Of a stretch of DNA of 64,000 nt, positions 50,285 to 61,300 are shown piece by piece; positions within the stretch are counted from its first letter, which is position 1, and every line of letters begins with the position of its first letter. Below the pieces are notes generated by a model. That model was given only the letters and a program-made list of their open reading frames with translations, was not told the origin of the DNA and did no database searches. The stretch lies in the NCBI RefSeq assembly GCF_964204645.1, contig NC_134025.1, forward strand, positions 2,299,001-2,363,000. The letters are read 5' to 3'. This DNA comes from Tubulanus polymorphus (lineage: Eukaryota; Nemertea; Palaeonemertea; Tubulaniformes; Tubulanidae). Position numbers and translations under genes: made by a program.

Positions 50285-51035
50285 GACTTTAAAAAAGTGG
50301 AAAACTGCTGACATGATTCGTCCAAAATATCGCGCTCAAAAACAGAGCTAATGAACACTTATAAACGTATAAATTGAACAATATTAATTCGTGTTTACAT
50401 TAATATATTACATTTCATGTGGATGTGTAACTGCTGTAAAAATGATATTTGTATCGAGGAATTAAATATATATACGATGTATTCTATTGGAATTGGTTGT
50501 TGGTTTTTTACAGGGGCTTCCTCATTAGTAAGGATTCGTCAAAGAAAGAATTTGAAAAAAAAAATGATTTGCTTTGTTCAGACTAAAAAATTATTTAATT
50601 CATTTCGAACATCCCAGAAAAAATTACAAAATCTTGAGGTTTTTTATACGGCTAATGAATAATATATGATAAAAGTGGTTCGATGTAAGAATATCAAAAA
50701 TACATAAAGATCACCTCTTTATGAGTTTTTGATAATGTAGATGATATAGCCTATATGTACATGTTCGATGTATATATATCGAAATGGAATTGACAAGAAC
50801 ATGTGACGGCCACAGAATTGAACAAGGATACATAGGAGCATTGATTTTCATTGAGAATTAATGCCATATGATCTTTGAAGCCATTCATTCAAACTGAGTA
50901 ACAGATGGTTTTCATAAATCCAATACTCTACGTTTCTTATTTCAACATTTGCTGATATTACACGATGTGTACCCATCATACTAATCAATAGATGAATATT
51001 CCCAAATTACACACGAAATTAAAACAAAATAGCAT
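50285..51035. other. Convergent intergenic spacer between the two TMED genes
   Basis: AT-rich sequence presumably holding both 3' UTRs. I see no gene. An 'attaaa' at about 50461 is a possible variant poly(A) signal for the plus-strand gene. Confidence 0.5.
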
Positions 51036-51740
51036 TCATAGAACTGTGGAACCGGATGGATCTACATAAGACGACATGATAGAATGAGGTGGCATTTCCT
51101 CAAAAAATAAACGTAACACAACAACTTCAGTAAGAGCTATCAATACAATTGAAAATGCAACACCTAATGACCACCACTGAACACACATATTTAAATGTAT
51201 GGCATTTTCGTGTGATTCTGCCGCTTTAGATATGTAGTCAAACTGCGTTTCAGTCACTAAACTTAAATACTGATGGATCTTCTCCGTCGAGGTTTCAATT
51301 TGCGTCCGTGTTGCGTTACGGGGCAGTCGTTTACCCCCAACTTCGTCGATCAATGATTCGGGCACCGATGGAAACAGGTTGAAATAAATCTTTTTATGAG
51401 TCACCGTCGAAAATTCATTGCTGAAACAAATGCTGTATAATCTTTTCGACGAAATTTCAAATTTGATTCGGTCATGAGTTATTCTACGTTTATAGTATAT
51501 ATCCACGGGCTGCGCAGGAGAGGACGAGTCTGCGAGTCGAATATCTACGTCACGATTTCCTCCGGATTCTACGCGAAATTCCAACACGAAAACTTTAGAA
51601 TCCGTTACGTTTTCGAAAAAACATATTTTCTCGTTATCGGGTAACTCGAAAATAAAACGGCCACCATTTCCTTCGAAGCACATACACCAGTTGACATATA
51701 ATACAACTAATATCGCGCGCTGAATATATCCTACCGACAT
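51036..51740 (-). CDS. p24/TMED3-7-like cargo receptor, diverged paralogue (234 aa, intronless)
   Basis: This is a second p24-family protein, tail to tail with the gene at 49577. A signal peptide (about 1-21) precedes the GOLD domain ('RFIFELPDNEKICFF') with C40 and C105. The signature 'ICFSNEFSTVTHKKIYFNL' again marks the TMED3/7 type. Both proteins share a post-GOLD stretch ('FNLFP', 'SLIDEVGGKRLPR' here; 'FNLYP', 'SLVEAAGGKLVPR' in the other), which supports a local duplication. N44 and N142 are potential N-glycosylation sites. The membrane helix (about 189-210) is followed by 'LRLFFEEM' and a 20-residue tail ending 'PSGSTVL'. The tail keeps the FF motif but has no dilysine, so COPI binding may be altered. 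The coding region has no introns. Confidence 0.9.
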   Translation of the reverse strand: MSVGYIQRAILVVLYVNWCMCFEGNGGRFIFELPDNEKICFFENVTDSKVFVLEFRVESGGNRDVDIRLADSSSPAQPVDIYYKRRITHDRIKFEISSKRLYSICFSNEFSTVTHKKIYFNLFPSVPESLIDEVGGKRLPRNATRTQIETSTEKIHQYLSLVTETQFDYISKAAESHENAIHLNMCVQWWSLGVAFSIVLIALTEVVVLRLFFEEMPPHSIMSSYVDPSGSTVL

Positions 51741-52148
51741 ATCTCCTGATCCTTAGAACTGAAACATCCAAAATCCTTTCCTGAATTTCAAGGCTATTCT
51801 GTTTCAACTGGTGTCGCTGCACTGGTTGGTAGATATAACAGGTAACCAGATGTTACGTATTTTATAATTTAACGGCGACTTTCATATATTGGAAGTACTG
51901 GTATACAATATATACATTTAGATAGCGTATATATAGGTACTCAAGCACGTCAGCACAGCAAGGCGTGTCGTGATATCATAATTGTTTGGTTGACACAACG
52001 CCTTTGTTGAACCCTCAATGAAATATTTTTTAAACGCGTATAATCAGTGTCTGTGTGTGTGTACCCTGCCAGTTGGAAGTAAACCGTCTCGCAATATATT
52101 ATTAAGTTCGTACTTAGAAAAGCGATAGCGGTACAGATATCATACAGG

Positions 52149-52347
52149 TCTCTTTACAGATCAGGAATCCAAACTTCCCCGATATATTTCCCTGACCCTT
52201 GACCGAAAATTCCCTGATTGAATTATAAGATATCCTCAGTAGGGGCTGTTTCTTATCAAGAGGTTCCCTGTGCCACTCATCACCAGCAAGGACAAGAGAC
52301 CAAAAGTCAGAATTTATTTTTCTAGCATTGAAATCTGTGAGAACCCT
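52149..52347 (+). mobile_element. Short copy of the 'GGGTTCTTACAGAT' transposon family
   Basis: Left end 'tctctttacagatcagg' and right end 'aaatctgtgagaaccc' are diverged versions of the 14-bp inverted ends at 58922 and 59508. Internal matches in order include 'ccctgacccttgaccgaaaa', 'aatatcctcagt'-like 'gatatcctcagtaggggctg' and 'catcaccagcaag'. It lacks the foldback insertion carried by the 58.9-kb copy, so it shows the empty site. Confidence 0.65.
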
Positions 52348-53380
52348 GACATACCTGTATAACTACTTGATGTGTGAGTGATATTTCAATATTTGACTCA
52401 ACATATTCATTGTAGTCGGTAGGCCAAAAAGCAACAAAAAAATCATAAGAAAAATCTTTCTTTTTGGATATTTTATTATCTTCATTATAATATCGACCAT
52501 ATCATGATACAGTACAATTTGATTATTCATTCTCAACGAGAATCAATTTTGAAATTGAAATGAAATTATCACACATCGGTTTACTCATTGAATATACACT
52601 ACTTAGTGTCTTCTTATCAAAATCAGCAATTCTTTCCAAATGCAAAAACGGAGTAAAAAGTGTGCAATCATTTTAGAAACATACGACAAACACATCGAAA
52701 ATACAAAATAAACTTACGCGATTAAGAAAATATCAGAGATTTTCATTATTAGAAAAAAAACCAATTTTAATTCTATCCGTTTGCATAGAGAAAAGAAATA
52801 GGCAATAATTCAATAAGATCGAGTCAGTGCGAGATACAAGACAACTGACTGACCATAACACACAAATATCAATAATCAAAGCATCATTCAGACCAGACTA
52901 ATCGATATCTCGAATTGAAGTATACAAGTAATTTGACATAAAGATAGCAGATATTCAGATTTTGACAGCATTTCAATATTTTTGGGAGGAATTGAGCTCT
53001 TAGAGTAGAAACTACTCCCAAATAGTAGTCATAATCAGGTTTGATCATCGTTAATTGAATTAAGTCTTCATTTCTTTTCATTATTACATCGATGCTCTCA
53101 GAATCGCTGTTTGAAGCCATATCACCACAAATATCATTATTTCAAATATCTTTTGTAATTTCATTATCAATTAAATCAATGCTTTGAGTAAATTACACGA
53201 TAGTTTTGTATAAATGCAGCACACACATCTTTACAGTAAAACAATATCTATTATATACATATATACTTACATATATACAACTGAAGAACTATATATAAAT
53301 GAGCCAAAATTCAAGACACATGTTTTATTTTTATGAACATTTTTGATGTGGGAAAATGCTTATGTGGTACGTTGATCACG

Positions 53381-53488
53381 ATCCAGTTCCACTAGTTCCA
53401 CTAAACATTTGACTGAAGTCAAAATAATTCAAAAGCATCAAATTCAACTGCAGGGTGAAACCTATTGCAAAACTGTGCAACTGGGATC
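53381..53488 (+). mobile_element. Foldback element of the 'CCAGTTCCACAGTT' family
   Basis: Left end 'atccagttccactagttcca' then 'aacatttgactgaagtcaaa'; right end 'aactgtgcaactgggat'. The tips are near-inverse and match the 58936-59050 element. About 108 bp, non-coding. Confidence 0.55.
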
Positions 53489-54005
53489 GGTTGTGATCTT
53501 TATGACTGTAGTACGGATGACAATCCGAGTCTCCAAAATCAGGTGCACCTCCCGGCGCAAATTAACTCGCATATCACGGGTCCATACTGGCTACGATAGG
53601 TTAAATCGAAACAAAAAATCTCATCAGATAAAATCATCTTCATTTACATGAAATTTATAAATATCATTCATTGGATTACGATGAATTCAACATCTATAAA
53701 TTCACTTTCAATACAATGAAAAAATATTTGTCAAAGGCGCAACTAAAATATAAATAATTTAAGGGGAAAATGTACAAGAAAGAATAATCAACAACAAATA
53801 GAATGTAATTTACGCTGTTTACAGTAACTTCAATCTCTCAGCACGGGCTTCCATTAAATTGTTTTCAATCGACCGCATAAGAAGAAATATTCAGCCTGGA
53901 AATCTATCAAGATTTGCTGCCTTCAAATTATCATTGAAAACTTGCGCGACTAAATATACAGAATAGACTAAAATGTACACAATATATACAACATCTTACC
54001 GTTAA

Positions 54006-54038
<33 letters not shown>
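54006..54038 (+). repeat. (AAT)11 microsatellite
   Basis: Eleven uninterrupted AAT units, a simple trinucleotide repeat. Confidence 0.95.
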
Positions 54039-54040
<2 letters not shown>

Positions 54041-55147
54041 AACCTGTGCACAATCTACGTAGAGTTGAAAACAAAACCAATCTGCACTTCAATCCCTGAT
54101 CAAATCTCTATATTCCTAATATATTTACTCTGATTCTTCTGTCTGATTTATTTATACTTTTTGCAGCATGTATTCAGCTCGCAAACTGAGTAAGAGTTTG
54201 AAAAAACAATTCAATAATTGAAGGAATTCGAATCGAGATTAGATTGAAATGGACGGAGGTAAAGACTAGATCATAAACATCCTCGACCATTTACTAAATT
54301 ACCATAGATAATTGTCAGGAGTCAGATTGTAGAACTCTGGAATTTTCACAACTGTCAGGAGTTACTCATTAACACAATCTGAGCATAAATACTGAGCTCT
54401 ACAGCCCGTGTCACATTAAAAGGGATCAAGATATTTTTACAAGATGTTTTTCTTGAATTCTTCACAAATGTTCACGATTTTACATGTTTTTGTCAAATTA
54501 TTCGCATCAATCCGACCCCTGAACTGTTGAGGTTTATTTCTAGATGATGATTCCTTCATCTCCTGCTGTAAGACTAGGTATGCAGTACCCAGTCTACAAG
54601 GGCAGGGTTTCCTACCGAGATTCAACCCTAAACTTCATTAAAATTCCGAAAATGTGTTACAAAATACACTCGTCGATACGTTTTAAAAGAACCGAAATGA
54701 ATTTAACACAACACCACAAAACTATAGGTTTTAACACATAATCCTCGAATTATAGCCATAGTTCACAATCTGAACACTTCAAAAGAACCATTCAAATAGT
54801 ATATACTCATTTTCAGTCCCCTGTACAAAATTTGAAGCATTATGTACAAAGGGGAAGTGGCCAATTTTTGATCTCATTGATGCGTACTTTATAAATGTTC
54901 CCTTCAGGCAGGCGTAGGTTGACTGGTGACGTGATTGTCAGTGACCATATGCAACTCTAATAGTCCGAGTTAGTCGCAAGAGCAGCATATGTCATTCGCG
55001 ACTTTACAACCACGTTACAGTAAGTGGAATGAGACTGGCGCTGCTGGCAGTTGCAGGGGCGTGTAAGAAGCTGACCTACGCCCGCCTTTACAGAAACTGA
55101 CTTTAACATTTAAGTATCTAATACTCATACATTGATAATTGTGACTC

Positions 55148-55202
55148 AGGCATCCTGTTTAACGGATAGACCAGCGCACATGTGACCGGTTCGATCTCCG
55201 CA
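55148..55202 (+). repeat. Possible tRNA-like fragment
   Basis: 'gaccggttcgatctccgc' (55184-55201) fits a pol III B box. The upstream 'catcctgtttaacggatag' is only a poor A box, and no cloverleaf can be drawn, so this is at most a decayed SINE or tRNA relic. Confidence 0.2.
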
Positions 55203-55321
55203 GTAAACTGGATTCATTGACACACGCGGAAGAGCTGCATATATTGCCGAGTACATGCCATACTTATATCATATAAACACTAATAAGTAACACTTCATAT
55301 TACAAAAGGAGAGATCATTGA

Positions 55322-58300
55322 TTAGTCGACATTGTCCTGCCATATGACTTTAACATATCCAGGATGTTCTTTGAGAGGAGTTGCGCAGAATGGACAAACA
55401 GCTATAAACCCGTGACACCCGTAAGGAATTGGAATAGATGCCCAGTACCTACAAGATTAAGAATATATACAAATCATAGGTTAGTAAATTACCTGAACTT
55501 TGATACAGAGTAGAATTATATCTATTTTTATTATACTAAAATACAATAAAGTCTAAGTTATTTTACCAACTTATCTAAATGATTAACGTTTTGTGCTCAG
55601 TAAATTCATTAAGAAATATAAATTGCGACTTTAAAATAGTGACAATTTCAGTGATGTTACAACTTATCTGATGACGATTTAAACAAGTTTGACTGTATCT
55701 ACGGTAATATTTACAATTTTTAAAGAGAAAGCAATATCATGATTCAATAGTTCAATGGTAATATACTGGTATAATCTGAAACACAGGATGTGGATGAAAG
55801 CCCAATACTGACAACTCAATATCCCATGTCAAAACTTACTTGATAGTTTTTTCTGATGACATATGACCGCATGGATTGAACGTATGAGTGGGAAGTTCAC
55901 TATCTACATATAAACTAGGTTCGTTACCCATTTGTAATTTTTGAAAGGGACCAGTCTGAAAAATAAAACACTTATTCGAATGAATACGAGTCTGATATTC
56001 AATATGAATCGAAATTATACTGAGCTTGCCACAGAGCCAATAGCCTCGGATTATCGGTAGCCCCCTAGATGACAAAATGTTGAAAATCCGCATGAATTAG
56101 ATTTCCACACATCTGAAATAAGGGGATCCTATTATATTTGAGGTTTGTACATCGATGAGTACTGTTTAAGTGGCAGTAGTTCCACTCTCCCTAGTCCCTC
56201 CAGATCCGAGGCAAGCACGTTTAATAGTCTACTGTATCTTACCTCTCTACACATAGGACATGTTCTGTTTCCAGCCTCATCGCTTGCACCCCACTCGTGC
56301 TTACCATGTACGTGACCACATTTTAAATAAACGTACGGTTGTTTTTCAGTAACAGTCAGTGTGTTTTTATTTGGAATAACTAACGTATTGAGTCCAACCG
56401 GGCATTGAGGTCGTCCTGCGTTTATTTCCTCGATCTGATGGTCAAGTTCTCTTCGACTCTGAATAAAAATAGTAAAATTAGTTCATTTTCAACGACTAAA
56501 TTCTGAGTCAAATCTGAACTCAGAATTGTTTAACTGGGTTCCACGGTAGTAAGTTACAGACATACGTTAGTTCATTTTCAATGAGTTAACTGCGAGTCAA
56601 ATCTTAACTCTATGCAACTGTGGAACCGGGTCAAGAATTTCAATTATTAAGATTCTCAGGCGTCAGGGGAGGGATCAAAGAAAAGCCACTCGTCCCTATG
56701 ACCGTATTGCATGCATATTTACAGTACTTACAGGTGAAGACAAAAGTCCCAAAGCCGAACGCCATAGTAATGTAGCACCACATAGATCTATAAGAGTTCC
56801 ATCATATAAAATATTCTCTTCATCTTCAATCTACAACAAAAACATAGTATCTGAATGAACTGAGAGGGTCAGTTACTCAAAAGGTACCCGGTAGTTCAAA
56901 TTAATAATCTGATATTAATACACTCGAGTTGTAACCCATAGCTTATCGTAAGGAGAAACAAATGAAAGTTTCAATGAACCAATTGGTGCTGCCATCTTGT
57001 GCGGCTACTGGGCTTTATCCAAAAAGTTCATAATAGTCATTAATAAGCTCATTGGACCAAAAAGCTTAGTCCTCTGGGTTAATTGTCGCTATGTCAATAC
57101 TGACCCAGTGATTAATACTTCGATAATTATCAGCTCGACTAGTTTTATGAGACTGAATCAGTTTCAATGTAATAACATCAAAACTTACTAGATTACTCTT
57201 TTTCGGAGTCGATCTCGATTCTCTTAGTTCGTACACTCCTCCACCGACTGATACTTCACGCCACAATCCAGCTTTCGATTGATCGTTGAAACCGCCGACT
57301 GGATGCATGATCAACACACCATTAGTCGTTAATCCATCGATTTCTTTTTTATCATTTTGCCACTTGGTGGCTTTTTCCTGAATAGAACATATGAAAAAGA
57401 GACTGAGTGAAGTTAATGTTTCAGCCGCTTGAGGGCAACATAATACGTGTATAGAATTATTCATAAAAACCATTAACTCATAATAACAGCAACCCCCCCC
57501 CTCTCCACTTCATAGCGCAAATAGATATTAAACTATTCACAATCTATCTGAGTAATAATGCGGCCATTCAATAAGTACATTAATTTAGCCACCAACCCCA
57601 ATTTCACAGCCTGGCTGAAGGAAGTTAACACTTACAGTGGCAAATCATCACAAAATATTGTTATTTTTTCATTAGAATCACACTAGATGCTCAGAGATTT
57701 ATCCATTTTTTCTTACGGACCAAACCCCCAAAATAACCTATTCATGTACCGAGCACATGTATACAGCTAGGCCTAGGTAGTTTTTGGCACCCTTATTCTG
57801 AATTCCTGTATCCTGAATGTATAAATAACGCTTAAAATTGCGCAGTTGCAAATCAGAATAATTTCACCACAGCCTCTAATGACAACCATGCTGTAGTTAA
57901 TATAGCTGTATATGAATTTTCTGATGAATCTCTGTATTTTTATATGAACAGCCATATAGATGCGGCTGACTTTCTCTATTAAGGAACCTGGAAGATTGAC
58001 TGCGAACAAAAGGAGCCCGGATAAACGGAATGATGTACAGAATACAGATTATTACTGATTATTCATGTCAGATCCAAACACTATTTGAACGATGTCTTAC
58101 GCGATATGCCGCCGGCTTATACAGCTCGCTATCGACGTAAATATCATAAATACATGTATAAAATTTAGTTCATTCCTACGGAGATATCTAATATGAATAA
58201 GTTCACCCCATAATAACCATTCTTAAATTACAAAATAAACTCATTTCATCGAGCCCTGAATTTCAAACACACGTAAAGCTTTACAGTACACGACCTAAAC

Positions 58301-61300
58301 AAAGTCAAGGACGTGCGGATATTTAGAATCTAGGTCACGAGATTGAGTCATAATGCAACTGCTCAAATCTGAGCTTTCGTGTACTAAATATTATAGAGCT
58401 AAACAGAAAAGTTAGCAGCACCCAATGCCACATATTAATACACATTGTACAACGCATTGACTTGTCGTTTACCGCTCTGGCGTTTGGCCAAATTGTTCGT
58501 AATTAATGAGAAAATTAGAACACGAAAACTTTTTACCAATTACAGTCTTACATAAACTAATAAATACAATATATAGGCAAAGTACACTAGGCGTACAATA
58601 GACAAAAATCATGGATCTATGAAGTATTGATATCTAACCGAGTTGTACTTTTAACCTACCCCTAAAAAAATATTTCTGGCCGAATCGAATCCAGCGGCGT
58701 AAATTCGAGCGGTGTACGGAGGAGATCGGTCGACGAGGATTCGACACGCGAAACGCGAGATCGTACTCTGAGAAACGATACAATCTTCGGCTTTCTGAGC
58801 TCCGGGTACCGTGTCTAATACTACGAAATCAATCGGCGATTCGGACGACCGGCCAATCTACAATATACAACTAATAGATTACTGATACTGAATTGTTATT
58901 TTAAAACATGTATCATATACTGGGTTCTTACAGATCAGGGTCCAGTTCCACAGTTGTGAGTTAATATTTGACTCTGAGCTAAAACATTGAAAATGAACTA
59001 ACTTTAACTCAGAGTTAACTCTAACTCACAACTGTGGAACTGGGTCCAGGCAATCCAAGATACCCCGATACTTCGCCGACTCTTGACCAAAAAATTCCCT
59101 TATCGAATTACAAGATAAGCTAAACAAAAAAATGATACCTTGTTTCTCCACATCGGTCAGTTCACTTCTACAACTGCCAGGTCTATTCATTGTTAGCTTG
59201 ATCATGGTTTTTAATAAAGATTAATGTACAGGGTATATAGGCGACCGACTGGGTCAACTTGTAAACTCAGCAGAAATGAGAAACAAGGCATGAAATTTTT
59301 TTTAGCAATATCCTCAGTGGGGGCTGTTTCTGATCAGAAGAGATTCTGTTCTAGAGATTCTTAGTGCCGATCATCACAAGCAAGAACTAGACACCAAAAA
59401 TTCAAATTCCTTGACTTTTCCTCAATTTTCGAGAAAAGAATCCCATGAATTTCCCTGCAGGGAAAAATAATCCGTAATTCCCCGATTTTCCATTATCTGT
59501 AAGAACCCGCTTTATTTAAAGATTCAAGGTAATGGATTGTGGAGGCGAATCAGACAGACAACACTTTGACATTCACAACCACAATTTTAAGCATTTGGCT
59601 GAAAATGAAAAATTCCAAATAATGCTGAGAGAATATCATGTTCTCTTAGAGAGAAACGACTGAGCTCTTAAACGCAGTGATTTATGTGTATGCACTCAGT
59701 AGTAAAATAATATTAACTTTGATCAGCTTATACCATTATATCAGTTTTACGACACGATCTTAATTGAAAAGGGTTTTCTGCGTTTAATCTCACCGGCCGA
59801 CCGGCGCTCAGTTGTTGATATCTCACGATTGTGAGCGTTACATTTAATTAAGAAATAAGTGAGGGGGGAAATCTGTCGCGAAGACAACTAGGAAGGAACC
59901 ATAACAAACCTGAAACATGTCTGTAGTTTCATCAGGTTCATATTCGATGACGACGGCTTGATTTCGAGACAATGTGTATGATACAGCGGCACAATTACTG
60001 TCTAAAACAGCCTGGAAAATAATTCATATATTCATGAAACATTCCAGCCATGTGTAATGATAGGGATTCGGGTTTCATTGAAGTTGAAACTGCCAACTGA
60101 CATTCTACCGTACTTTCTGTGAAATATGCATGCCCTTTCTACCCTGTACATTTTTTACATCGTACAGCCCACTAACATCACTCGCAACATTAGCATGTTC
60201 GAGGTTACTTTTTACCCCTCAACCCACCGAGCACCAACACCCAGGCCATTTTTATCCTAAAATAGGGATTGACCTTGTTATTTATTTAACCCTTTCAGTG
60301 CTGACTAATCAATACCCTATAGTGCTGGAGATAATTTGAAAAATTCCACCCTAGTTTGTTGAATAACGGGAATATCACTATAGTGCGTCTACACCGCGGC
60401 GCGATGTATCGTTAGTTACTAATATTTCACTATGTTTGACAGGTGCTGCCATCTTTCAATAGAGATAAAAACTAACTACTAATAACATCAATACACCGCA
60501 GTGCCGTGTACTAGCAAAATCTACTACTGATTCATACACCGCACTGTGGTGTAAACACACTGCGGTGTACACACACTGAAAGGGTTAATAATTATTCAGA
60601 GGTTTCATTCTCCCTCAGAGGTACAAAAACCAACAAAGGTCCACTGTCCGAGAATGTTGCCACTAGAATTTGACCCAATGAACTCCGGATTGATAAAGCG
60701 ATCAAGACCGAAGGCTCAACCCATCGACCACTTCATAACAAGCTCCCAATGAGTTTTTCTATTCTATCTATTACTGCTAGTGACATAAAAATCCACGAAT
60801 ATGAATGTATTTTCAGTATTGACCACAATCAATTCACTCACTCCACGTAACATGTATTTCTACCTTCACTTCACTAAATACCGAGCATCATTGAATCAAT
60901 AATGGTTTCTACATGAAAACCAATTTATTGCTTCCTGCTCTAGAATTTCTAAGCTGACATTTTTCAGCATACAACAGCACTAAGCAGCTTTTTCGTCAAT
61001 TTATCAAAGTCTACGAAGGTTGTGTCAGATCGTCGGGAGATAGAACCCATAAACAATAACACATTCTACTACAAAACAAATTTGAGTTATTTTCTCGTAA
61101 AAATAACGTATTCAATGAACTGGACTGAGAGACTGCTTTTAGCCGTTCATCGTTCATCGTGTGGTCATTGATAGAAAGCACTGAACCGGTATCAGGCAAA
61201 CAATGAAAACACAGTTGATTAAGAGCATAAAGATTGTATCGGGAAGAGAGGGGCTGACAACGGAATGATCATACTATAGAATAGACATGGTCAGTTGTCA

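Larger units (their letters stand above)
51741..55321. other. Interval between TMED and the Pellino 3' end
   Basis: No supported gene. It contains a transposon copy (52149-52347), a foldback element (53381-53488), an (AAT)11 run and a tRNA-like fragment near 55148. A 78-codon frame at 52884-53120 on the minus strand begins with an ATG in good context but has no recognisable domain. Part of the stretch may be Pellino 3' UTR. Confidence 0.5.

Noticed and set aside
52884-53120. 78-codon minus-strand frame starting MASNSDSES
   Set aside because: The ATG context is good and the start is plausible, but it has no domain, splice context or homologue I recognise, and it is short enough to be chance.
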